Source: a virus. From it: a stretch of 64,000 nucleotides of DNA. The DNA is taken from positions 33,389-97,388 of IMG/VR virus record IMGVR_UViG_3300048821_000386; one strand, 5' to 3'. A program made the translations under genes and the position numbers. The notes under the pieces were generated by a model, which saw nothing but the letters and a program-made list of their open reading frames with translations, was not told where the DNA came from and ran no database searches. Every line of letters starts with the position of its first letter. The stretch's first letter is position 1. Shown one piece after another: positions 34,255 through 40,779 of the stretch.

Positions 34255-34739
34255 GGTCTGCTTCCGAGGTGCAGACCAGACGCCCGGAACCTGTAACGGA
34301 AGATCGATAGATCTCTCAGTGAGCGCTACGAGCTGTTGGTGCCAGTGAGAAGATTATGGGGTTCATGAACCCAATGAGGCAAGAAGTCGGCCCGGCTTAG
34401 AAAGCCGATGCTTTATTGCGTGCCTACCTGCCCCGAATGATGGCAGCGTGGCTCAACCTCGCCGGGCAAAAAGCTCTCGGCTATTCCGGGGCAGGTTGGA
34501 GAAAAACAGATTCTTACCCTACCAAAAGACTGCAAAACAAAGTTATGATGACTTTGGGGCGGTCACGCGCCGCCCTGGGGTGTGGAAACCCCGAATACGA
34601 CAAAGGCACGTCGCAAGACGTGTGATCTCCCTTGCCTTTGGGTCGGGGAGCCTGTGACGTATGTCCAGGCTTCGCGGCTAAAGGTCACAGGAGCCGTGTC
34701 GTATCGGCTTTCCAACTCCCCGACCACGGGTTTAAGGGC
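34255..34739 (+). ncRNA. Candidate structured non-coding RNA with pseudoknot, upstream of a diguanylate cyclase
   Basis: No convincing gene lies here, yet perfect stems are stacked along it: 34255-34261/34271-34277, 34393-34398/34402-34407, 34426-34435/34487-34496, 34538-34543/34551-34556, 34557-34562/34570-34575, 34577-34581/34588-34592, 34603-34608/34633-34638 enclosing CGTC-GCAA-GACG, 34641-34650/34716-34725, 34651-34658/34684-34691, and 34692-34696/34705-34709. The eight-base loop of the last hairpin (TGTCGTAT, 34697-34704) is fully complementary to ATACGACA at 34595-34602, a likely pseudoknot. A terminator and the cyclase gene follow. It may be a riboswitch or a large ornate RNA; the family and exact ends are unknown, and strand + is inferred from the GCAA loop and the terminator. 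Confidence 0.65.
34359..34372. promoter_or_regulatory. 14-base perfect palindrome
   Basis: GGGTTCATGAACCC reads the same on both strands and lies inside the structured region. It could be an operator for a dimeric regulator or simply another hairpin of the RNA. Confidence 0.35.
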
Positions 34740-34769
34740 CGTTTGCGGGGGCGCACCGCAAACGTTTTT
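34740..34769 (+). terminator. Intrinsic terminator between structured RNA and diguanylate cyclase gene
   Basis: A nine-base stem (CGTTTGCGG at 34740-34748, CCGCAAACG at 34756-34764) is followed by TTTTT. It lies 14 bases before the GAGGAG site of the next gene, the position expected of a riboswitch or attenuator expression platform. Confidence 0.8.
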
Positions 34770-34794
34770 CCCTGGCCTCGTTCGAGGAGTTGAG

Positions 34795-35751
34795 TTGATT
34801 CCTCCTGAAGACCAACACGAGCCGAGCGGCGCGGTCGAGATCGATTACAAGTTCCTGGCAGAGAACTGCGCCGATATTCTGTGCAGCGTTGGCGCGGATC
34901 ATGCGATTCGCTACGTGTCCCCTTCTGCTCTCGACACTCTCAACTGGGACCCCGGCGAGATGATCGGCAAAGATTTCGACGAGTTCGTATTTTCCGAGGA
35001 CCTTGCGGTCCTCGAAGATATTGCCACGGGCAGCGCCGAGGATGGCGCTGCCTATTCCCACGTGAGAGTGCGGCTGTTGAAGAAGGACCAAACCCCGGTT
35101 TGGACCAGCATCAATACCCGGTGTGTGCGCGATCCGGTGAACGGCGAGCCCCGCGTCTACGTTTTGTCCATGCGGGACATCACCGGCCGCAAGGTGCTGG
35201 AGGAGAAACTGTCCGCCCTGGCCATGACGGACGCTCTCACCGGGCTCTGGAATCGTCGCGCTTTCGACCAAAGCCTTAGAAGGGAATGGAAACGAACGGT
35301 CCGCGAGGAATCGCAACTGTCCCTGCTGCTACTCGATATAGATCATTTCAAGCCGTTCAATGACCGGTACGGGCATCCTGTCGGGGATGTTTGTCTGTGC
35401 ACGGTTGCTTCCGCCATCAGCGACTCCGTGCGCGCTTCAGATATTGTCTGCCGCTGGGGTGGGGATGAGATGGCAATCATCCTTCCCGCTACAGAGGGGC
35501 TCGGTGCGTTCAGGGCCGCTGAAAAAGTGCGCTCTGCCATCCAGACCTTACGCTTTCGCTCGAATAAGAATTCCGGTGATTGGGTGTCGGTGACCGCAAG
35601 CATCGGTGTTGCCACTACAATGCCCCAGCCGGATGGAACGATCACGACACCTCCAGACCTGCTCCTGGCAGCCGACAGGGCTTTATACAAGGCAAAGCGT
35701 GAGGGGCAGAACCGGGTGGCGACGGCCCTGCCCGCTGCTCCGGCGGCGTAG
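34795..35751 (+). CDS. PAS-GGDEF diguanylate cyclase
   Basis: 318 residues from a TTG at 34795 (GAGGAG five bases before it). Residues 15-135 form a PAS domain (IRYVSPSALDTLNW, ending SMRDITGRKVLEEKL). Residues 150-310 form a GGDEF domain with the phage or host variant RWGGDEMAIILP (GGDEM at 222-226), the DHFKPFNDRYGHPVGD metal/nucleotide segment and an inhibitory RxxD I-site (RASD, 213-216) at the standard five-residue distance. It should make cyclic di-GMP from two GTP in response to a PAS signal. No membrane segment is seen. It stands alone on the plus strand between phage gene blocks. Confidence 0.92.
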   Translation: MIPPEDQHEPSGAVEIDYKFLAENCADILCSVGADHAIRYVSPSALDTLNWDPGEMIGKDFDEFVFSEDLAVLEDIATGSAEDGAAYSHVRVRLLKKDQTPVWTSINTRCVRDPVNGEPRVYVLSMRDITGRKVLEEKLSALAMTDALTGLWNRRAFDQSLRREWKRTVREESQLSLLLLDIDHFKPFNDRYGHPVGDVCLCTVASAISDSVRASDIVCRWGGDEMAIILPATEGLGAFRAAEKVRSAIQTLRFRSNKNSGDWVSVTASIGVATTMPQPDGTITTPPDLLLAADRALYKAKREGQNRVATALPAAPAA

Positions 35752-35754
35752 GCA

Positions 35755-35877
35755 GCGGGCGTGAAGCCCGCATGTGAGGAGCCAAAATGTATTCAAGGGA
35801 TGGGCGGTTCTGCGAAAAGACCGCCCAACGGCACCGACGGCCTCTGACCCCCAGGTCTGCTTGAAGCCGCCGGTGCC
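35755..35877 (+). terminator. Hairpin cluster after the diguanylate cyclase gene
   Basis: Three stems follow the stop: 35755-35760/35766-35771, 35802-35808/35820-35826, and 35830-35836/35871-35877 extended by CGGC/GCCG inside. The last is followed by TTAATTTTATT and is a reasonable terminator. The rest of the gap to 36199 has an AT-rich TTTATATATGTATCC stretch near 35992 but no gene I can support. Confidence 0.55.
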
Positions 35878-36199
35878 GCTTAATTTTATTGAGGTCGTTG
35901 CTCCCCAAGAACGGTTAGAGCACATCGGGCTCCACCTCTGTGAAGTCTGTCGGCGCAAGCCGTAGACTAAAGGGGTCCGATGCTTTGTGCCTTTATATAT
36001 GTATCCTTTATCTCATACAAGGCATGAGGGTTACATCCCATACATCAGCGTTCGAGGTTCTCAATTAGCGCGAAATCGCCTTCCCACTCAGGGAGCGGTG
36101 CAGGAGGGCGTTGTGGAAGAGACTCCAATTCTCGAGTTGCGGTCGAGTGCAGGACACGCCGGAAACTGCTCTACTACCGGAGTTTGACATGAGCGAAGT

Positions 36200-36613
36200 T
36201 TATGCGTTCTTGGCTGCCCACTCCTGGGCGGTGTACCGGGTCATAGGGGGTCCGTTGTAGGCAGCCAAGCCCTGGGTTTGGCAGATCTCCTGGCACTCGT
36301 TGCTGAAGCGCACCATGACATCGGCATGCTTGCCTGTGGCGTGGAGAACCGTGCCGTCGCTGAGGACGACCTTGAACTCGACGATCGTGGGCTTGGATCC
36401 TTTTGGCACCTCAGTTGTGGGAGCAGGAGCGTTCAGGGTATGCTGCTGGCGCAGTTGGAGGGCCTTCCGTACGAGATCGCCGGCAGTAAACTTCGGTGCC
36501 TGCGGTGCTACGACTGCCGGTGCCGCCGCGGGCTCAGTTTTCGCCGTCGGCTTGACCGGCGCCGGCTTGGCCTTCGCCGTGGCTTTCTTGGGTTGGTTCT
36601 TGAGAGGTGGCAT
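36200..36613 (-). CDS. Lys/Pro/Ala-tailed protein of unknown function
   Basis: 137 residues from the ATG at 36613 (AAGGAG ten bases upstream). The N-terminal 55 residues are a Lys/Pro/Ala-rich linker (NQPKKATAKAKPAPVKPTAK). The C-terminal part is a compact domain (IVEFKVVLSDGTVLHATGKH). Its 5' end overlaps the preceding small gene by 80 bases in a different frame. It may bind nucleic acid through the tail; no family is recognised. Confidence 0.55.
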   Translation of the reverse strand: MPPLKNQPKKATAKAKPAPVKPTAKTEPAAAPAVVAPQAPKFTAGDLVRKALQLRQQHTLNAPAPTTEVPKGSKPTIVEFKVVLSDGTVLHATGKHADVMVRFSNECQEICQTQGLAAYNGPPMTRYTAQEWAAKNA

Positions 36614-36713
36614 TGGGTTGTTGCTCCTTCTTGGCCCTGTGGGCATTGAACTCGGCGTCGAGTTCGGTGGTATCGAAGAGATCGATCTTGTTGAGAGAGA
36701 TGCCAGTCAGCAT
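36534..36713 (-). CDS. Small polar protein
   Basis: 59 residues starting MLTGISLNKIDLFDTTELDA at an ATG five bases after the upstream stop, with GAGG at correct spacing. The first half is acidic and helical, the second half Gln/Glu/Gly-rich and disordered. It overlaps the next gene by 80 bases, which is unusual in this otherwise tidy block; one of the two starts could be wrong. Confidence 0.5.
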   Translation of the reverse strand: MLTGISLNKIDLFDTTELDAEFNAHRAKKEQQPNATSQEPTQESHGEGQAGAGQADGEN

Positions 36714-36718
36714 TTGGC

Positions 36719-37003
36719 TTACCTCGTCGCGGCCGGGCCAGCACAACTGACAGAGTGCTGTGACACCGGAGCATCGGTGAACCGGCCCTTCCCATTGCAC
36801 CGGCCCTGACGGTAGACTTCCTCCGCCGGGGCCCTTAGACAACGGCGAATCTCGCAGAGTTTGTTCAGCCAGCCGCGATCGTCGGTCTTGGTTTTGGTGA
36901 TGGTGATGAGGTGGCCGTTGACACGCCAGGCTTCATGCTTGTTGTGCCTGATCTGCTCGCCGTGTTCCTTGAGGAGCTTATATGCTTCTTTCTGGGCATC
37001 CAT
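36719..37003 (-). CDS. HicA-like small protein
   Basis: A 94-residue protein. The segment LLKEHGEQIRHNKHEAWRVN followed by a LITITKTKTDDRGWLNKLCEIRR-like stretch matches the dsRBD-like HicA/YcfA fold seen in many phages, with a His in the central strand. HicA proteins are mRNA interferases paired with HicB antitoxins; no HicB-like gene lies next to it, so it may be a stand-alone RNA-binding variant. A CTTTGGTA motif lies 29 bases upstream. Confidence 0.55.
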   Translation of the reverse strand: MDAQKEAYKLLKEHGEQIRHNKHEAWRVNGHLITITKTKTDDRGWLNKLCEIRRCLRAPAEEVYRQGRCNGKGRFTDAPVSQHSVSCAGPAATR

Positions 37004-37020
37004 GTGCCCAGAATGAACGG

Positions 37021-37545
37021 CTAGTAGGAAGTACCAAAGGTACAGAGCAGGCCGCAGAGGAAGTCCGTTACTGCTTTATGCAACTTGTAATAGAGACCTC
37101 TCCGCCGAAATCGCGGATGGGTGCAAGAATCCTGGTCGAGTCGTTGAAGCGCAAAAGTATCGTCCCCACCTTCTCGATCGTTGCGAGAAAACGCTTCTTG
37201 GCAGAGGCTTCGGTCTTCTCGGGGACAATCATCTGATCCTTGATAGTCAGGACATTTGTGTCCTGCTTGAACTTGACCTCGAACGTCAAAAGAAACAGCT
37301 TCATGTCCGGACTCCTTGTTCAGGACTGCAATCAGATGCTGGATGTAGCCACCACGGCGTACATCGATAGTGACGCCGCAGGAACACGCCTTATTCCACA
37401 GCAGTCCATTCTCTTCACAGATCATGTCGCACTGGTGGTGGGAGAACAGGTGAACCATCTGATCACGAGGGGTGAGCCAGCCGCGCGCTTCACACATCGC
37501 GGAGAGTTCATTGATCGCTTCTTGCTGAGCGGCAGACATGGTCAT
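37021..37545 (-). CDS. Protein of unknown function whose frame runs through the next gene
   Basis: The first 80 residues (MTMSAAQQEAINELSAMCEA ... IDVRRGGYIQHLIAVLNKES) look like a real small phage protein with CxxC-like Cys/His pairs (HHQCDMICEENG, ACSCG). The frame then stays open to 37021 across the whole of the 78-residue gene at 37068-37304, which has its own strong ribosome binding site. The last 95 residues read like a shadow. The gene may have lost its stop by a small deletion, or use a frameshift. Confidence 0.4.
   Translation of the reverse strand: MTMSAAQQEAINELSAMCEARGWLTPRDQMVHLFSHHQCDMICEENGLLWNKACSCGVTIDVRRGGYIQHLIAVLNKESGHEAVSFDVRGQVQAGHKCPDYQGSDDCPREDRSLCQEAFSRNDREGGDDTFALQRLDQDSCTHPRFRRRGLYYKLHKAVTDFLCGLLCTFGTSY
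37032..37039 (-). promoter_or_regulatory. CTTTGGTA motif (copy 5)
   Basis: The minus strand reads GTACCTTTGGTACTTCC, 29 bases before the HicA-like gene. CTACTAG, similar to the other motif, follows within ten bases. Confidence 0.45.
37068..37304 (-). CDS. Small beta-rich protein of unknown function
   Basis: A 78-residue protein (MKLFLLTFEVKFKQDTNVLT...) with a perfect AAGGAG six bases before its ATG. The pattern of alternating strands and one helix (EASAKKRFLATIEKVGTILL) suggests a ferredoxin-like or RNA-binding fold. It lies entirely inside the open frame of the preceding gene, in another frame. No family is recognised. Confidence 0.7.
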   Translation of the reverse strand: MKLFLLTFEVKFKQDTNVLTIKDQMIVPEKTEASAKKRFLATIEKVGTILLRFNDSTRILAPIRDFGGEVSITSCIKQ

Positions 37546-37555
37546 AAGGGAGGCA

Positions 37556-37894
37556 TTACTTGCCCCCCAGAATCAGTGAAGACTCCTCGGTGATGATGCC
37601 GATGACGTGCGACTCGTCCGACAGGACGAGGCAGTCTTCGCCATCGTACTCGACAGTGATCTCGACCTTTGTCTGCAGGACGTAGACGCGATCGCCAGCC
37701 TTCAACTGCGGAGGAATGATCTCGCCGCCTGCAGTGACGAGGCCGCGGCCAACTGCACGGACGGTGCCCATCCGCTTGGGGACGTTGTAGGCCTCATTGA
37801 GCTGGCCCGGTGCAATCAACTTGCTGTTGCCGATGTTCTCATCGGCCGGATCGAGCTTGATGATGAGGTAGTTGCTGATGGGTTGGATCTTCAT
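37556..37894 (-). CDS. GroES-like co-chaperonin
   Basis: A 112-residue protein. MKIQPISNYLIIKLDPADEN at the N-terminus, a mobile loop region (IAPGQLNEAYNVPKRM), MGTVRAVGRG, LKAGDRVYVLQ and a closing DGEDCLVLSDESHVIGII are the successive strands of the Cpn10 fold. Phage co-chaperonins replace host GroES to fold the capsid protein, as in T4 gp31. No GroEL-like gene is in the window, so it should work with the host chaperonin. The length is slightly above the family norm. Confidence 0.88.
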   Translation of the reverse strand: MKIQPISNYLIIKLDPADENIGNSKLIAPGQLNEAYNVPKRMGTVRAVGRGLVTAGGEIIPPQLKAGDRVYVLQTKVEITVEYDGEDCLVLSDESHVIGIITEESSLILGGK

Positions 37895-37938
37895 TCCAGA
37901 ATGCCTTTCCTGATCAACTGCTGGGACTCGGTTGTGGT

Positions 37939-38160
37939 TTAGTGCTTTCCAAAAATCAGGTCGAACAGGCCGATCACTTCCGTATGCGAGGTCTCCGGAT
38001 CAAACTCTTCCGGTGCATGAAACGCACGGAGGAATTCGTGGAACTTGCCTTCCGTTACGAGGGAAAGTGACGATGTGCCTGCCGGCAGGTTGACTGTCAC
38101 GGGCTTGCCGACAATCAACCTGGCAATGATGCGCGGTGTGAGTTTGACCCGAGCCTGCAT
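37939..38160 (-). CDS. Small protein of unknown function
   Basis: A 73-residue protein (MQARVKLTPRIIARLIVGKP...). A basic N-terminal helix and strand are followed by an acidic, aromatic end (HTEVIGLFDLIFGKH). The ATG is three bases after the preceding stop. The ribosome binding site is weak. Another small gene follows after the co-chaperonin spacing; no family is recognised. Confidence 0.55.
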   Translation of the reverse strand: MQARVKLTPRIIARLIVGKPVTVNLPAGTSSLSLVTEGKFHEFLRAFHAPEEFDPETSHTEVIGLFDLIFGKH

Positions 38161-38162
38161 GA

Positions 38163-38414
38163 CTAGACATGCACCTCGACGTGGACATTCACGGCCGGAG
38201 GCGGTTCAATCGCCGCAAGGCCATGAGCCATGGCGAAGCAACCGTTGGTCGTGGTCTCGGGTTCGTCGTAGACCTCGGGGTTCTCGATCTCAAAGATCGC
38301 ATCGAGACCTTCGTTGACGGTATCCACCAGCTCCTCGGCGGGGACAAAGGTGCGAAACGTGACTGCGTTGTTGTCCTCGGTCACGACGGTGCCAGTTACT
38401 TCCCAAAATGCCAT
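38163..38414 (-). CDS. Small acidic protein of unknown function
   Basis: 83 residues from the ATG at 38414 (GAGGAAT upstream). It begins MAFWEVTGTVVTEDNNAVTF, a beta pattern like that of phage DUF proteins that modify strand-rich surfaces, then has an acidic helix (EELVDTVNEGLDAIFEIENP). The function is unknown. Confidence 0.6.
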   Translation of the reverse strand: MAFWEVTGTVVTEDNNAVTFRTFVPAEELVDTVNEGLDAIFEIENPEVYDEPETTTNGCFAMAHGLAAIEPPPAVNVHVEVHV

Positions 38415-38470
38415 TGCGGAATTCCTCTCAAAACGGGTTGATGATTGGGACAATGTCAGCAGACAGCTGA

Positions 38471-38677
38471 CTACTTCGGCGCCTGAACCTGGTTGAGGGT
38501 CAGTTCATAGAACTCACCCACCCGGTAGTCGTCGACGATCTCTTCCTGACCCACCAGGACAACCTTGCTGGTGCCCTTGGCGTTCGCGCTCTCAAAGGTG
38601 ACCGTGCCTACGCGGCCGGCTGCCTTGTCACGAACCTTGGTCTCGGTGACGGCAAACAGAATTGCTTCCTTCGACAT
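38471..38677 (-). CDS. Small beta-rich protein of unknown function
   Basis: A 68-residue protein (MSKEAILFAVTETKVRDKAA, later GKGTSKVVLVG-like strands and EIVDDYRVGEFYELTLNQVQ). GAGGAA precedes the ATG. It resembles small OB- or Sm-like phage proteins in strand pattern only. A CTTTGGTA motif lies 62 bases upstream, after a strong hairpin, so it starts its own unit. Confidence 0.6.
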   Translation of the reverse strand: MSKEAILFAVTETKVRDKAAGRVGTVTFESANAKGTSKVVLVGQEEIVDDYRVGEFYELTLNQVQAPK

Positions 38678-38738
38678 GCTTCATTCCTCACAGCCCTGGC
38701 TGGGCCGTCAATTGCGAGTATGTGGAGGCTAGGGAATG

Positions 38739-38746
38739 TACCAAAG
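38739..38746 (-). promoter_or_regulatory. CTTTGGTA motif (copy 6)
   Basis: The minus strand reads GCTTTGGTACATTCCC, 62 bases before the ATG at 38677 and five bases after a nine-base hairpin. Confidence 0.5.
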
Positions 38747-38750
38747 CTAC

Positions 38751-38773
38751 GAAGCCCGCCAGGGCGGCGGGCT
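38751..38773 (-). terminator. Hairpin between two minus-strand genes
   Basis: A nine-base perfect stem AAGCCCGCC/GGCGGGCTT with a five-base loop lies after the stop at 38802. Confidence 0.6.
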
Positions 38774-38801
38774 TGTAAGGCTTTCACAAAAATGTGCTGT
38801 T

Positions 38802-39449
38802 CTAGCTGGCTGCGGGAGCGGTCGCTGAGGAAGTCGGAGCACTAGTCGTGGAAGAGGTCGTCTCGGCGACAACAGGAGCAGCGGTCTGGGTCGATGCGGA
38901 AGGATCTACCGTGAGGGTCTTCCGTCCACGTCCACCGGGCTTCAGTGTCGGAGCGGAAACTTCCTGCTGAGTCGTGGTCGTCGTGTCAGTGACGGCCGTG
39001 GAGGCAGCAGGTGAGGCAGTCGCATTGATGACGGACGGAACGGCTGTCGTGGTCTCAGTTGCGGTGCTGGTAGCAGGATCTGGCGTGGCAGCAACCGTTG
39101 CGGCAACAACTGGAGCCGCGGTGTCCACAGGAGCTTCAGCAACAGCAGCCGGCGCCGAAGTAGAAGCGGCAACAGTATCTGGGACCAAGGTGATGTTGGT
39201 GACAGAAACAGTCCGGATCGCCCCTGGGACATTCGGAGCGGCAGAACGAAACAGGGTATGCACTCCGTTGATCATCTTGGAGGACATCCCCGAGCGGCCA
39301 TAGAACTCCTGGATCAGGGCCTGGGCATCGGTCACATTGGCAGCCAGGACAGCAATGACGAAGGTCGAGGTGGCGAGAGGGGTCTTGTTGTGCATCACGG
39401 CATCCGTCACCTGGACGTTCGCTGTGTAGTGATTGAGGCTGGAACTCAT
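38802..39449 (-). CDS. Protein with Thr/Ala/Pro-rich C-terminal half
   Basis: 215 residues from the ATG at 39449 (AAGGAG upstream). Residues 1-85 form a compact domain (FVIAVLAANVTDAQALIQEF). From about residue 90 the sequence is low-complexity Thr, Ala, Ser and Pro (TTAVPSVINATASPAASTAV), ending near a GGRGRKTL patch. Such tails occur on exported or surface-displayed phage proteins, but there is no signal peptide. The function is unknown. Confidence 0.6.
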   Translation of the reverse strand: MSSSLNHYTANVQVTDAVMHNKTPLATSTFVIAVLAANVTDAQALIQEFYGRSGMSSKMINGVHTLFRSAAPNVPGAIRTVSVTNITLVPDTVAASTSAPAAVAEAPVDTAAPVVAATVAATPDPATSTATETTTAVPSVINATASPAASTAVTDTTTTTQQEVSAPTLKPGGRGRKTLTVDPSASTQTAAPVVAETTSSTTSAPTSSATAPAAS

Positions 39450-39459
39450 TGAAACTCCT

Positions 39460-39594
39460 TCAAAGGGTTGGGGTTCGGACGATGAACCGGGACATGGTGC
39501 CAGCAAGCATGATTGCCCCGCAGGCCGAGATGACATGGCCAGTAGAGAGCAGAACTACTGCCGCAACGACAAGGATGACGACAAGGAACTTCAT
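39460..39594 (-). CDS. Tiny membrane protein
   Basis: 44 residues (MKFLVVILVVAAVVLLSTGH, then VISACGAIMLAGTMSRFIVR) with two hydrophobic stretches. The ATG overlaps the preceding stop as ATGA, showing translational coupling. The function is unknown. Confidence 0.6.
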   Translation of the reverse strand: MKFLVVILVVAAVVLLSTGHVISACGAIMLAGTMSRFIVRTPTL

Positions 39595-40028
39595 CTTCCA
39601 AACCAGGAAGTGAAGAAGGGCCGTGCCAGCATAGCATCCCACCACTTCTGGATGTCCTCGACAAGACGAGCCATCCAGGAGAGCTGGTAGCGCAGCCACT
39701 CATCCCGAACGCACGGATCGGGAAAGAACCGCAGCGTCGGCAGAGTCTCCAGTTCCTCGGCAACGAACATCCCATCGAGCAGATACCTCAGGGCATTGCT
39801 CTGGAAATATGTGGGCCAGGGATTGAGAGCGCCATTGTAGCTGTGTGGCAAGAGGATACCAGCCCAGATTGCGCGCTTGATGCACTCGACGGCCGCCTCC
39901 TCATTGAGCGCCTCGACGATGAACGTCGTGGGAGGAGTCCCGTAGTGGTTGGGGTTCACTGCCGTGACCTTGAAGAAGATATGTGAGTTCGGGCCTGGTG
40001 CAGGCCAAGGATCGATGGGTTTGACCAT
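39591..40028 (-). CDS. Unrecognised Trp-rich protein
   Basis: 145 residues from the ATG at 40028 (MVKPIDPWPAPGPNSHIFFK). It is rich in Trp, Pro and Tyr, with a helical centre (LNEEAAVECIKRAIWAGILL) and an aromatic end. It is the first gene of the 36-40 kb minus-strand block; a CTTTGGTA motif lies 29 bases upstream. No family is recognised. Confidence 0.6.
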   Translation of the reverse strand: MVKPIDPWPAPGPNSHIFFKVTAVNPNHYGTPPTTFIVEALNEEAAVECIKRAIWAGILLPHSYNGALNPWPTYFQSNALRYLLDGMFVAEELETLPTLRFFPDPCVRDEWLRYQLSWMARLVEDIQKWWDAMLARPFFTSWFGR

Positions 40029-40056
40029 GTTCCCAGCGTGGTCCCGATTCTCGATG

Positions 40057-40064
40057 TACCAAAG
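40057..40064 (-). promoter_or_regulatory. CTTTGGTA motif (copy 7) with flanking hairpin
   Basis: The minus strand reads GGGCCTTTGGTACATCG. The CTTT forms one arm of AAAGGCC/GGCCTTT at 40061-40083, whose centre is CACGTG. The motif heads the minus-strand block ending at 36200. Confidence 0.5.
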
Positions 40065-40070
40065 GCCCAC

Positions 40071-40372
40071 ACGTGAGGCCTTTTTGCTTGTGTTCTGAGC
40101 AGGTTCTGAGATTCATGCGGAGATTGGGATTCCTATTCTCCGCAGCCGGCCTGTAAGAAGATTGCCACAATCTCCTGACTGATCAAGTACCCGTTAAGTG
40201 ACTCATACACAGCGCAGCAACTGGTCAGGTGACTCGTTCATGGGGCTTCGTGCGAGGCGCCGCAAGTGATGGGGATGAAGACACCAGGTAACAAGTAGTA
40301 CAGGGAGGCTGGCCTATTTGGGTTTTAGCCCACCCGGTCCTAATTCGCTTGCTGCCATTCAAGGAGAATGAA
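40071..40372. promoter_or_regulatory. Divergent intergenic region between minus and plus blocks
   Basis: About 300 bases separate the divergent starts at 40028 and 40373. It contains the hairpin noted at 40061-40083 and near-repeats GTGACTCATAC and GTGACTCGTTC (about 40197 and 40230). I see no good sigma-70 promoter or gene in it, so it probably carries phage-specific control sites for the long plus-strand block. Confidence 0.45.
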
Positions 40373-40645
40373 ATGACCACGAAGAAACAGCTCACACCTG
40401 AACAGCGTGCCATGTTGAACGAAATCGTCAACGGAGCATTCAGCTCCATCGCCATTCACTTCATCGGCGACAACCTTGCCAAAGGCATTCACTATGCCGC
40501 CGATGCCACGCAGCGCACCACCGATGTGACAGCCCGTGCGGCTGGCACCGCTCAGGTCTGTGCGATCCCGGCAGCCAAGCAGGCATGGACTGGGTTCACT
40601 GGCCTCTTCGCCAAGAAGACGGCCGCAACGCCTGCCTCCCTCTAA
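40373..40645 (+). CDS. Small Ala-rich protein, first gene of the plus-strand block
   Basis: 90 residues from the ATG at 40373 (AAGGAG six bases before). The N-terminal helix (KKQLTPEQRAMLNEIVNGAF) is polar, followed by a weakly hydrophobic, Ala-rich centre. It precedes the polymerase-like gene by 134 bases. The function is unknown. Confidence 0.65.
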   Translation: MTTKKQLTPEQRAMLNEIVNGAFSSIAIHFIGDNLAKGIHYAADATQRTTDVTARAAGTAQVCAIPAAKQAWTGFTGLFAKKTAATPASL

Positions 40646-40779
40646 GACTACTCAACGACGCAAACAGGGCATGGGAACTGACTGGCAACAGGAAGCCCAT
40701 GCCCGCGGCTTCTGCGCACAAGACCCAGCACAACTCATTCGTACTCAACCGACCCCGTGGAGGGGGAAGGAGAATCACC

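Noticed and set aside
34570-34725. Match to a c-di-GMP-I or c-di-GMP-II riboswitch
   Set aside because: The conserved core sequences of these classes, as I know them, are not present, although the gene downstream makes c-di-GMP.
35878-36199. tRNA or further RNA gene
   Set aside because: No cloverleaf, T-loop sequence or conserved stem set was found.
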